From Candidatus Gastranaerophilales bacterium (GTDB lineage Bacteria; Cyanobacteriota; Vampirovibrionia; Gastranaerophilales; Gastranaerophilaceae): a stretch of 56,930 bases of DNA. This document shows, one piece after another, positions 24,622-32,956 of this stretch. Below the pieces are notes generated by a model. It had not been told where the DNA came from and did no database searches. It saw only the letters and a program-made list of their open reading frames with translations. The stretch spans positions 1-56,930 of the forward strand of contig CALUQL010000004.1 of NCBI GenBank assembly GCA_944322895.1. The letters are read 5' to 3'. Numbering within the stretch: position 1 is the first letter of the stretch; every line of letters starts with the position of its first letter. The position numbers were made by a program, and so were the translations under genes.

Positions 24622-26283
24622 TTAAACACCAACGCCAACTTTAGCTTGTGAAACAACTTTTTCCAAAGCTTCCAAAGCATCAGCAGGAAGTTTATCAATA
24701 CCAGCTTTTTCAGTTTCTCTTGATTTTACGAAATTAATTCTATCGTTCATACGAGCAACAAATTGAGAAGCATATTCTTTGTTACTGAATGAAGCATCAA
24801 AGCCTTCAACATCCATAATTTCGATATCAGAGAAGTTTTCCCATTTATGGAATTTAGCACTTCCTTCAACAATAGCTTCGATTACGCCTAGAGTATGAGC
24901 AGGTTTAACCTTTGTACCCATAAATTCACCAGTATTCAATATATAACAATCAACACCATCTTCTATTAATTGTTTAAATCTTGTATAATCAACAGCTAAA
25001 GGATAAACTCTGAATGGGTTAGCATATGGTTCAACAACTAAAGCATTCGGATCAACACCCTTAGCAAGTCTTTCAGCAGATGAACGTTTAGTAGCAAGAG
25101 TAGCACCCATTGCAGAACCTAAAGAAGCACCTGATAATTTCAATACAGGAGGTATAGTAGGATCTTTCATCAACCAGAAAATAGCATTGATAGGTTGATC
25201 AATTCTATCAACTCTATTTGGTGACCATAATTTAGATTTAACAGCACGACCATTACCGTTTCTGATATCTTCTGTTACAGAAACAATTTTACCGTCAGCC
25301 ATTGCGATCACACCATTATTTTGTTGAGTCAAAATATATTTGTTATCATCACAACCTATCGGATAATCTGCAGTTTTGTCAAAATAAGCAGGTTCCAATG
25401 CGATTGTATATTTATCTTCAACATTGATAATAAATGCATCATCGTGAAGAACAGTAATATCATATTTGTTATTGTGTTTAGCGTGAGTAATTGTAGATTT
25501 ACCACTTCCTGATAGACCAAATACAGCAACTTGGAAAGATTTACCATCAGCAAGGTTATATCTCTTCATACCACCGTGGCAAGAAGCATAACCATTTCTA
25601 GCAGCAGCACCCCAAGCAAGAGTTAATGTACCTTTTTTATGTTCACCAAAATATCTCATACCTAAAATAGCTGCACAGTTATGTTCAGGATCAAAGAATG
25701 TTAAACCATATGGGAAATCAGGGTGACTCCAATCAGGATCAGAGAATACATAAATATCACCTTCATTGATTTTTCTTGAATCTGCATACATTTGTGCATA
25801 TACTTCGTTAATGTATTGGAAGTTTAACATCCAAGAATACATAACATTTTCAAAACCTTCAGGAATTAATAAATGAGCTTTAATCATAAAGTCATTTTCT
25901 AATCCAACAACAACTTCTGTTGAATACATTAAACGGTCACGAGTGTTGTATACAGCTTCTCTGATAATTGGTAATAAATAAGCCAAATCACAATTTGGTT
26001 CACCAACAATTTTTCTGGCAGCAGCACAACGACCAACTACAGTACCATCATTGAATAATAATTGGTTAGCACCTTGAGGCAAACCTAATTTTTCAGGCAT
26101 ATATACAGGCATACCTGTCAATTCTACAGTACCCGGGCTGTTTTTTGCTAATTTATAAGCTTCAGCTACAGATTTTACATGTTCTACATTGTTTCCGAAG
26201 AATGGAGCAGTTAACGTTGCTCTTGCAGGAGACATCATTTTATGCAATTCTTCTGAGTTTGAAAAATATTCAATTGTACTCAT
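24622..26283 (-). CDS. pckA: Phosphoenolpyruvate carboxykinase (ATP)
   Basis: The start is the ATG at 26283; the in-frame GTG 18 bases upstream would contain the AAGGAG ribosome binding site. The 553-residue protein has the P-loop FGLSGSGKST (kinase-1a), LHDDAF (kinase-2, metal binding) and the RxxDQP-like region typical of the ATP/GTP-independent PckA fold. It interconverts oxaloacetate + ATP with PEP + CO2 + ADP in the cytoplasm. Next to a sodium-pump oxaloacetate decarboxylase it forms part of an oxaloacetate switch. In fermenters it often runs towards oxaloacetate and gains ATP, which fits here but is inference. Confidence 0.92.
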   Translation of the reverse strand: MSTIEYFSNSEELHKMMSPARATLTAPFFGNNVEHVKSVAEAYKLAKNSPGTVELTGMPVYMPEKLGLPQGANQLLFNDGTVVGRCAAARKIVGEPNCDLAYLLPIIREAVYNTRDRLMYSTEVVVGLENDFMIKAHLLIPEGFENVMYSWMLNFQYINEVYAQMYADSRKINEGDIYVFSDPDWSHPDFPYGLTFFDPEHNCAAILGMRYFGEHKKGTLTLAWGAAARNGYASCHGGMKRYNLADGKSFQVAVFGLSGSGKSTITHAKHNNKYDITVLHDDAFIINVEDKYTIALEPAYFDKTADYPIGCDDNKYILTQQNNGVIAMADGKIVSVTEDIRNGNGRAVKSKLWSPNRVDRIDQPINAIFWLMKDPTIPPVLKLSGASLGSAMGATLATKRSSAERLAKGVDPNALVVEPYANPFRVYPLAVDYTRFKQLIEDGVDCYILNTGEFMGTKVKPAHTLGVIEAIVEGSAKFHKWENFSDIEIMDVEGFDASFSNKEYASQFVARMNDRINFVKSRETEKAGIDKLPADALEALEKVVSQAKVGVGV

Positions 26284-26340
26284 TTTCTTTTCTCCTTTCA
26301 CTTGAGTATATATTTTTACAACCTTTAATTTTATTTAAAA

Positions 26341-26366
26341 TTCTCGGAGGTTTAAACCTCCGAGAA
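26341..26366 (-). terminator. Terminator after oadB
   Basis: A perfect palindrome, TTCTCGGAGGTTT/AAACCTCCGAGAA, gives a stem of 11-13 bp and is followed on the minus strand by a T-rich stretch. It separates the birA-oadGAB operon from pckA. Confidence 0.8.
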
Positions 26367-26375
26367 AACTATTTT

Positions 26376-27563
26376 TTAGTGCGGGATTAAAGCAAGTAAT
26401 ACACCAGCAGCAACTGCAGAACCGATTACACCTGCAACATTTGGACCCATTGCGTGCATCAATAAGAAGTTTTGAGGATTTGCTTCTAAACCTAATTTAT
26501 TAGATACACGTGCAGCCATTGGTACTGCAGATACACCTGCTGAACCAATAAGCGGATTGATTTTTTCTTTTAAGAATAAATTCATTATCTTCGCCATTAT
26601 TACACCAGCAGCCGTAGCTAATGAGAATGCAACAATACCTAAGAATAATATCTTCAAAGTTTCAATTGTTAAGAAATGATCTGCTTGCAATTTTGAACCA
26701 ACAGTCAATCCTAAGAAGATAGTAACTATATTAATTAAGGCATTTTGCATTGTATCAGACAATCTATCAACAACAGCACATTCTTTACATAGATTACCAA
26801 ATGTTAAAGCCCCAACTAATGGACAAGCTGAAGGTAAGAATATCAAACAAAGAACAAGAACTGCAATAGGGAATACAATTTTTTCTCTTTTTGAGACTTC
26901 TCTTAGCTGAGTCATTTGAATTTTACGTTCAGCTTCAGTAGTTAATAATTTCATAATAGGTGGTTGAATAACCGGAACCAAAGCCATATAAGAATATGCA
27001 GCCACTGCTATTGAACCTAATAATTCTTGTTTAAGTTTTGTTGTTACATATATAGATGTAGGACCATCAGCACCGCCAATTATACCAATTGAACCAGCAG
27101 CTTGCATATCAAAACCTAAAACTAAAGCAAGTAATAAAGCACCAAAAATACCAAATTGTGCAGCACCACCTAAAAGTAAAGTTTTAGGATTTGCAATTAA
27201 AGGACCGAAATCGGTCATTGCACCAACACCCATAAATATAATTAATGGGAATAAACCTTTATCAATACCGGCAGCAAAGATTATACCTAAGAATCCGTTT
27301 GGACCGGCTATTTCTTCACCCAATGGCATCGGAATATTTGATAATAAACCACCAAAAGCAATCGGTACCAATAGTAATGGTTCAAACTGTTTTTTGATTC
27401 CAAGCCACAATAAGAAGCAACAAATAAGAATCATAATAGGCTGACCGAAATGAGTCAAAAATTGATCAACACAAGTACCATCTACATGTTCAGTAGCTGT
27501 TTTAATGAAATTATAAATACCTGTTGATTGCCAAAGTTGTTCTAAACCTTCTGTTAATTGCAT
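26376..27563 (-). CDS. oadB: Oxaloacetate decarboxylase beta subunit (sodium pump)
   Basis: The 395-residue protein has about ten hydrophobic segments and matches the family length. Typical conserved features include GGLLSNIP, the GGADGPT(S/A)I membrane loop (region with the functional Asp), and [12 protein letters not shown] near the C terminus. In the inner membrane it takes carboxybiotin from the alpha subunit, decarboxylates it and pumps two Na+ outward. It is the last gene of birA-oadG-oadA-oadB, starts 10 bases after oadA, and ends at a terminator. Confidence 0.95.
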   Translation of the reverse strand: MQLTEGLEQLWQSTGIYNFIKTATEHVDGTCVDQFLTHFGQPIMILICCFLLWLGIKKQFEPLLLVPIAFGGLLSNIPMPLGEEIAGPNGFLGIIFAAGIDKGLFPLIIFMGVGAMTDFGPLIANPKTLLLGGAAQFGIFGALLLALVLGFDMQAAGSIGIIGGADGPTSIYVTTKLKQELLGSIAVAAYSYMALVPVIQPPIMKLLTTEAERKIQMTQLREVSKREKIVFPIAVLVLCLIFLPSACPLVGALTFGNLCKECAVVDRLSDTMQNALINIVTIFLGLTVGSKLQADHFLTIETLKILFLGIVAFSLATAAGVIMAKIMNLFLKEKINPLIGSAGVSAVPMAARVSNKLGLEANPQNFLLMHAMGPNVAGVIGSAVAAGVLLALIPH

Positions 27564-27573
27564 TTAAAACCTC

Positions 27574-29382
27574 CTAACCTACAGTTGCCAATACTTGACC
27601 TGTAGCAATTTTATCATTTTGAGCAACTGCCAATGAAGTTATAGTTCCGGCAACAGGAGCTTTAATAGGAGTTTCCATTTTCATTGCCTCAATAACCAAA
27701 ATTTCTTCATTTTCGTCTACTGTATCACCAACTGATTTTAGAACTCTTAATACAGCGCCAGGCATTGGAGCTTTAACTTCTGTACTTTCACCACTTGCAG
27801 AAGCAGAAGATACTTCTTCAATACCATCTTTAACGTCAACATTATATTCTTTACCATTAACAACTGCTTTGCCATTTTGGAATTTAACAGCATATTTTTT
27901 GCCGTTAACAGTAACTGTACAACCATCAGAAGAACCTGCAGCTGGTGCTGAAGCTTGCGCTTTTGCAGCAGTTTTATTAACGGAAACTTGACCTTTACCC
28001 AATAAGAAATCTATACCTTTATCAACATTTCCATCTTTACAAGCAGCTGCAATAAACAGATTTTCATCAGTTACAGGAAGACCTGCAGCTATTAATCTCT
28101 TTTCAGCAGCTTTTAAGCCTTTTTCAGGATCTTTTTCATTCAAGTCAACAACTTTTTCAGTAGTTGGTTGCATATTTAATTTTTCACTAGCCCATTTAAC
28201 TAATTCAGGATCAGGTTCACAAGGAGTTTTACCAAAATATCCTAACAACATTTTAGCGTAACCGGGATTTGCTTGTACCCAAGGTCCTTGAACTGCATTT
28301 AAGAAAGCTTGTTGTGCATAGAATTGAGAAACAGGTGTTACAGAAGTTGCGAAACCGCCTCTTTCAACACATTCTTTCATAGCAGCAATAAGAGCCGGGA
28401 ATTTATCAAGCATACCCATATCTTTTAATTGATTTACAGTAGTTGCTGTTGCACCACCCGGTAATGGAGCTTGAATCAAAATCGGGTTAACTGCTAAAGA
28501 AATAGGATCTAAAGGATAATCTTTCATACATTCTTTAAAGATTTCTTCTGTTTCCATAACTTTCTTTATGTCTAGACCAAGATCATATTCAGTACCTTTT
28601 AATGCATGCCACATAGAGATAATATCAGGTTGACCGGTACCGCCTGAAACAGGTTTCATAGCCAAGTCTATACCATCAGCACCACCATCTAAAGCAGCCA
28701 AATATGCAGCCAAACCTGTACCGGCTGTTTCGTGTGAATGGAATCTGATATGGAAGTTTTCACCTAATATTTCACGAGCCATTTTTACAGTTTCATATAC
28801 TTTTCTTGGATTTGAAGTACCTGATGCATCTTTAAATGCTAATGAATCAAACGGCAATCCTGAATTTAATATGTTTCTTAAAACTTTTTCATAGAAAGCT
28901 ACATCATGAGCACCTTCACAACCAAAAGGTAATTCCATCATTGTAATAGTAACTTCATGTTGTAAACCATGTTTTTTAATACTATTTGCTGAATCAATCA
29001 AATTATTAACATCATTCAATGCATCAAAGTTTCTTATTACATTTACACCATGTTTTGCAAACATTTTTGCGTGTAAGTCAATAACATCTCTTGGTTGAGA
29101 ATTTAAACCAACAACATTAACACCACGAGAAAGTGATTGTAATTTTACATCCGGACCAACAGCTGCTCTGATTTTATCCATAGTTTCAAATGCATTTTCA
29201 TTACAAAAGAATATAGGAGCTTGAAATCTAGCACCACCTGCAGTTTCAAAATGTTTAATTCCTGCATTTACAGCAGCTTGAAGAGCCGGAATAAAGTCAT
29301 CTACTAAAACTTTAGCACCGTAAATTGATTGAAATCCATCTCTAAAAGATGTATCCATAACTTTAATAAGTTTTTTTGCCAT
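27574..29382 (-). CDS. oadA: Oxaloacetate decarboxylase alpha subunit (biotin carboxyltransferase)
   Basis: The 602-residue protein has an N-terminal carboxyltransferase TIM barrel (VMDTSFRDGFQS, metal HxH in RFHSHET, about residues 1-300). A PYC/OADA conserved domain follows to about residue 450, then an Ala/Ser-rich linker, and finally a biotinyl domain with EAMKMET and biotin lysine about K568. It transfers the carboxyl of oxaloacetate to biotin, releasing pyruvate. The gamma and beta subunits are encoded on either side and biotin ligase is in the same operon. Pyruvate carboxylase subunit B is the related alternative, but the subunit set argues for the sodium pump. Confidence 0.95.
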   Translation of the reverse strand: MAKKLIKVMDTSFRDGFQSIYGAKVLVDDFIPALQAAVNAGIKHFETAGGARFQAPIFFCNENAFETMDKIRAAVGPDVKLQSLSRGVNVVGLNSQPRDVIDLHAKMFAKHGVNVIRNFDALNDVNNLIDSANSIKKHGLQHEVTITMMELPFGCEGAHDVAFYEKVLRNILNSGLPFDSLAFKDASGTSNPRKVYETVKMAREILGENFHIRFHSHETAGTGLAAYLAALDGGADGIDLAMKPVSGGTGQPDIISMWHALKGTEYDLGLDIKKVMETEEIFKECMKDYPLDPISLAVNPILIQAPLPGGATATTVNQLKDMGMLDKFPALIAAMKECVERGGFATSVTPVSQFYAQQAFLNAVQGPWVQANPGYAKMLLGYFGKTPCEPDPELVKWASEKLNMQPTTEKVVDLNEKDPEKGLKAAEKRLIAAGLPVTDENLFIAAACKDGNVDKGIDFLLGKGQVSVNKTAAKAQASAPAAGSSDGCTVTVNGKKYAVKFQNGKAVVNGKEYNVDVKDGIEEVSSASASGESTEVKAPMPGAVLRVLKSVGDTVDENEEILVIEAMKMETPIKAPVAGTITSLAVAQNDKIATGQVLATVG

Positions 29383-29413
29383 GTTTTTTCCCTCTTATGT
29401 GTCTATCTTCCAA

Positions 29414-29632
29414 TTATTTTTTAAATTTAGCAGCAGCAACGGCTATAGCCACTTCTAAATCACCCGTAGCGGCTTTTACAGCTGTTTTTACAGCTTGTAT
29501 TTCCGCAGGGAACAGCTTGTTCAAATAGCTGACAACCATTCCCAAGAAACAAACAACAGCCCAAAGAACAACCAAGAAACCAAATACGGTTCCCATTCCA
29601 ACAGCCATTGTTGCTAAACCATCATTTAACAT
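29414..29632 (-). CDS. oadG: Oxaloacetate decarboxylase gamma subunit
   Basis: The 72-residue protein has one N-terminal transmembrane helix (about residues 8-38, GMGTVFGFLVVLWAVV, a typical OadG pattern) and a short alanine-rich polar tail. OadG anchors the alpha subunit to the beta subunit and helps assembly. It overlaps the 3' end of birA by 7 bases and precedes oadA by 31 bases, so its identity is firm from context. Confidence 0.9.
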   Translation of the reverse strand: MLNDGLATMAVGMGTVFGFLVVLWAVVCFLGMVVSYLNKLFPAEIQAVKTAVKAATGDLEVAIAVAAAKFKK

Positions 29633-30357
29633 AACACATCTCCTGTTATTATCCTACATTCGTTATTTTGTTTATCTAATACTACCAATAAACCTTCATC
29701 ATCAATTGATTTGGCATAATAATTCCTTACTTCTTCTGCTTCTCTTATAGAAATATTTTGTCCTAAGAAATTACATCTTTTTATATATTCATCTTTGATA
29801 TAACTAAAGCCTGAATCAATAAACTTTTCATATTCAAAAAAGAATTTTTCACAAATCATTTTTACAATATTTTCTATGTCATAATTTTTGTTTTTCAATA
29901 CATAAATTGAAGTAGCTTTTTGATCAATTTTGTCTATAGTTTCTTGTTTCAGGTTAACATTCAAACCAAGCCCAAGTACAACTCCATCAATTTTATTATT
30001 AGACATGCCTGTCTCTGCTAAAATTCCTGATATTTTGGAACCACCCACTAAAATATCATTTGGCCATTTAATACTGGGGTTAATACCAAAGTTTTCTTCT
30101 AGCACTTTGCATAATATTACAGATAAATATTGTGTTAAATTCGGGAAAGGAAAAGATTTTTTTTCTGGTTTAAGAACAATTGACATGTATAAATTTTCAG
30201 TATCATCACATATCCATTTTCTGTTATATCTACCTCGTCCGCAATGTTGATGTGGTGTATAAATTACGGTTCTATCATCAAAAGATGATAAATATTCAAG
30301 TGCATAACTATTCGTTGAATGTACTTCTTCCAGTGGTACTATAGTATATTTCGACAT
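29626..30357 (-). CDS. birA: Biotin-[carboxyl carrier protein] ligase
   Basis: I choose the ATG at 30357 (243 aa), giving MSKYTIVPLEEVHSTN with GGTGA upstream; longer starts exist. The catalytic domain shows HSTNSYA, the biotinyl-AMP loop CGRGRYNRKW (GRGRxxRxW), SIKWPNDI and GGSKISGIL with the conserved lysine. The N-terminal DNA-binding domain of E. coli BirA is absent, so it is a ligase only. It overlaps oadG, and its obvious substrate is the EAMKM lysine of OadA in the same operon. No biotin synthesis genes are in view. Confidence 0.93.
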   Translation of the reverse strand: MSKYTIVPLEEVHSTNSYALEYLSSFDDRTVIYTPHQHCGRGRYNRKWICDDTENLYMSIVLKPEKKSFPFPNLTQYLSVILCKVLEENFGINPSIKWPNDILVGGSKISGILAETGMSNNKIDGVVLGLGLNVNLKQETIDKIDQKATSIYVLKNKNYDIENIVKMICEKFFFEYEKFIDSGFSYIKDEYIKRCNFLGQNISIREAEEVRNYYAKSIDDEGLLVVLDKQNNECRIITGDVLC

Positions 30358-30428
30358 GTCTAAGTTCACCATAATCAAGTTTATACTAACACAAACAAAA
30401 TTTTATTTACATTCAAAAATAGATGAAA

Positions 30429-30845
30429 TCAATTAAGATTCTTTAAAAAAGGCATTAATTTTTCTAACATAAATTTCATCAAAAGTTTATTTCTAATTAA
30501 AATTGTTTTTGATATACATTCCACATTTAATCTTTTCGCAATTTGTTCAATATCATACATTGCAGAAACAATTACAATCTTACAAAATGTATATTCATGA
30601 TTTTTTTTAATTTGTTCTACCAACCACTCACCAGCCAATTTGGGTTCATAATCAGTCTCCATTTGCAAGTCAGTTATTATAATTGAAAAGGGATTATCTA
30701 TATTATGTCTTATTATATTTAAAGCCTCTGTTGCTGAACTTGCAACTGTTATATCAAATATTTCTCCATATAGCTGCTTAATAAGCTCAATATGAAACAG
30801 TCTCCATGATTTTGTATCATCAACTATTAATATTTTTTTATACAT
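30429..30845 (-). CDS. Single-domain response regulator (receiver only)
   Basis: The 138-residue protein is a stand-alone receiver: D9/D10, phosphoacceptor D59 in IIITDLQM, a Ser in VIVSAMYD and a lysine in CISKT. The loop after D59 (about 8 residues, METDYEPK) is longer than usual. There is no output domain, so it probably acts as a phosphorelay link or binds a partner protein. It may partner the orphan-type N-terminal receiver kinase at 8455-9999, but that is only a suggestion. It is a single gene with no neighbour on the same strand within 200 bases. Confidence 0.85.
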   Translation of the reverse strand: MYKKILIVDDTKSWRLFHIELIKQLYGEIFDITVASSATEALNIIRHNIDNPFSIIITDLQMETDYEPKLAGEWLVEQIKKNHEYTFCKIVIVSAMYDIEQIAKRLNVECISKTILIRNKLLMKFMLEKLMPFLKNLN

Positions 30846-30955
30846 ATGTCCATTATACTACAGCATAATATTTAAGTACAAGATTGATATTTAGAGGGTT
30901 ATTTTGCCATATCAAACTATCTATAATCATAAAGGAAATAGTTGGAAAATAGAAT

Positions 30956-31111
30956 ATGAATATCTTTATTTACTTCAATAATATAATGAAAAGAATAAAT
31001 AATATTAATTCTTTTATATCAAACCCTATAAATCATAAAGACATAAATAGCCCTTTTGCATCAATATTACCAAAGACTTATGTTTGGATCGAAGACGAAA
31101 AGAATTATTAA
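30956..31111 (+). CDS. Possible small ORF (51 aa), doubtful
   Basis: An ATG-started frame of 51 codons runs in the otherwise empty stretch 30846-31107 and overlaps the 3' end of the glycosyltransferase gene by a few bases. The product is Asn/Ile-rich with no motif, and only a weak GGAAAAT lies in front. AT-rich chance sequence is equally likely. No other feature was seen in this gap. Confidence 0.2.
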   Translation: MNIFIYFNNIMKRINNINSFISNPINHKDINSPFASILPKTYVWIEDEKNY

Positions 31112-32064
31112 CCAATCTTTTTTTCAATTATGTATCGGGGTCTTGATTTTACTTCCTGGAATAATTGTCCCAGGTATTCAGCAATTATTCCCATACAAAG
31201 AACCTGTATCCCACTTATAAAACCAATTGCAGCTACTATTGTTGTCCATCCGGGTACAGTATTATGTCTTATAAACTTATCTATAAATGCACTAATACCA
31301 AGTAGAAAACTTAGAAACGACATCATAAAGCCAATAAAAGTAACTATTCTTAATGGAACAATACTAAATGATGTAATACCGCTAATAGCTAAAGATAATA
31401 ATGAAACAGGAGTAAATTTTGTTTTTCCCTTTTCTCGTGCTTTTACATCAAAGTAAACAAAATCATTGGTAAAACCCAATTCATTAAAAATTCCCCTTAA
31501 AAAAAGATTAGTTTCAGGAAATTTTTTTAATGATTCAACAACTTGCCTACTTACAAGTCTATAGTCAGAATGATTTACTTTTATTTTAACCCCAAGTAAA
31601 TTCATTAATCTATAGAACGTCAAAGCTGTATACTTTTTAAACAAGCCGTCAGTATTTCTGTCGTTTCTTATACCAGCAACTATTTGAGCACCATCTTTAT
31701 ACTTTTTTATAAATTCAGGTATTTTGGTCTCATCTTGTTGCAAATCAGCATCTATTGAGATGAAACAATCTGCGTTATAATTTAAAGCTTCAAATAGTCC
31801 TGCCAATATTGCTTTCTGATTTCCAAAATTACGACTAAAACTGACTCCTTTTACTTTTCCGTTTGTTTCGTTATTATATTTTTCAATTAATTGCCAAGTA
31901 TAATCATTACTTCCATCATCGATGTATAAAATAAAACTATTTAAAGAAATTTCTTCTTTATTTTCCAAATCACATAATATTTCAAGAAGCCTTCCTGTAG
32001 TTGAAGATATACATTCTTCTTCGTTCAGACAAGGCACTATTATTGCTAAAACAGGCAAATTCAT
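31108..32064 (-). CDS. GT2 glycosyltransferase (DPM1/GtrB-like) with membrane domain
   Basis: The ATG at 32064 is preferred, with AAGG upstream; a GTG three codons earlier sits too close to that site. The 318-residue protein opens with LAIIVPCLNEEE, has DDGSNDYT (nucleotide-sugar binding) and ISIDADLQQD with the metal DxD, then RLVSR. Two transmembrane helices follow at about 230-255 and 270-295. Such enzymes move a sugar from a nucleotide to undecaprenyl phosphate on the cytoplasmic face. The divergent YdjC-type deacetylase gene suggests a linked role in modifying envelope glycans or lipids. The exact sugar is unknown. Confidence 0.88.
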   Translation of the reverse strand: MNLPVLAIIVPCLNEEECISSTTGRLLEILCDLENKEEISLNSFILYIDDGSNDYTWQLIEKYNNETNGKVKGVSFSRNFGNQKAILAGLFEALNYNADCFISIDADLQQDETKIPEFIKKYKDGAQIVAGIRNDRNTDGLFKKYTALTFYRLMNLLGVKIKVNHSDYRLVSRQVVESLKKFPETNLFLRGIFNELGFTNDFVYFDVKAREKGKTKFTPVSLLSLAISGITSFSIVPLRIVTFIGFMMSFLSFLLGISAFIDKFIRHNTVPGWTTIVAAIGFISGIQVLCMGIIAEYLGQLFQEVKSRPRYIIEKKIG

Positions 32065-32125
32065 ATCAAACACAACCTTATTATGTTAAAATTTATATGA
32101 AAATAATAAAATATATTCGGACTTT

Positions 32126-32956
32126 ATGCAAATGAAAAAAGTAATTATCAACGCAGATGATTTTGGCTATTCACAAGAAAATAATGAAGCTATAAAAATT
32201 GGATATAAAAATGGAATAATAACATCTTGCAGTTTATTGACAAACTTAAACGGATTTGAAAATGCAATATTAACAATTTTGCCTGAGATAAATGACATTG
32301 ATTTAGGCTTCCATTTTAATATAGTCGAAGGTCAAAGTATTACAAAATCAACTTTATTATGTAATGACCAAAATTATTTTAATAACAACTATTTGCAACT
32401 TATACACAAATCAAAAGAGTCTAAATTTTTAAGAGCAGTAGAAAATGAGTTCAGAGCACAAATAGAAAGAATTTTACCATACCACAATATCTCACATATA
32501 GACTCACATATGCACACACACGCAATTCCAGAAATTTTCAATATTACAATTAAATTGGCAGAAGAATACAAAATCAAATACATAAGAAGCCAAAAAGAAA
32601 TACCCTATTTCGTATTTTCAAAAGCACTTTGTCCAAAGTTTTCATTAAATATAATAAAGAATATTCTTTTAAACAGCTATACGAATATAAACATAAAAAC
32701 ACTTAAAGAAACAAATACATATACAAACAACAACTTTATAGGAGTGTTATATACCGGAATGATGGATGAAAAAACAATATTACAAGGCCTAAAAAAGATA
32801 AAAGAAGATAATTCTATAACAGAAATTATCTTCCATCCGACAGTTGATACATCAAAAAAGGAGAACTACATAGAATTTTTGATAACACAAAATCATAATT
32901 TAATTAATGAAATAAAAAAACTTGGTTTTGTTTTATCAAAATATTCGAAAAATTAA
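32126..32956 (+). CDS. YdjC/ChbG-family carbohydrate deacetylase
   Basis: The 276-residue protein begins KKVIINADDFGYSQ, with the catalytic/metal Asp pair of the YdjC family. It continues with HFNIVEG (metal His) and HIDSHMHTH (further metal His residues) around residue 120. Family members remove acetyl groups from N-acetylated sugars; known examples act on chitooligosaccharides or, as HpnK, in hopanoid metabolism. Two ATGs (32126 and 32132) are possible starts. It is divergent from the glycosyltransferase with only about 60 bases between, so they may share control. Confidence 0.85.
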   Translation: MQMKKVIINADDFGYSQENNEAIKIGYKNGIITSCSLLTNLNGFENAILTILPEINDIDLGFHFNIVEGQSITKSTLLCNDQNYFNNNYLQLIHKSKESKFLRAVENEFRAQIERILPYHNISHIDSHMHTHAIPEIFNITIKLAEEYKIKYIRSQKEIPYFVFSKALCPKFSLNIIKNILLNSYTNINIKTLKETNTYTNNNFIGVLYTGMMDEKTILQGLKKIKEDNSITEIIFHPTVDTSKKENYIEFLITQNHNLINEIKKLGFVLSKYSKN

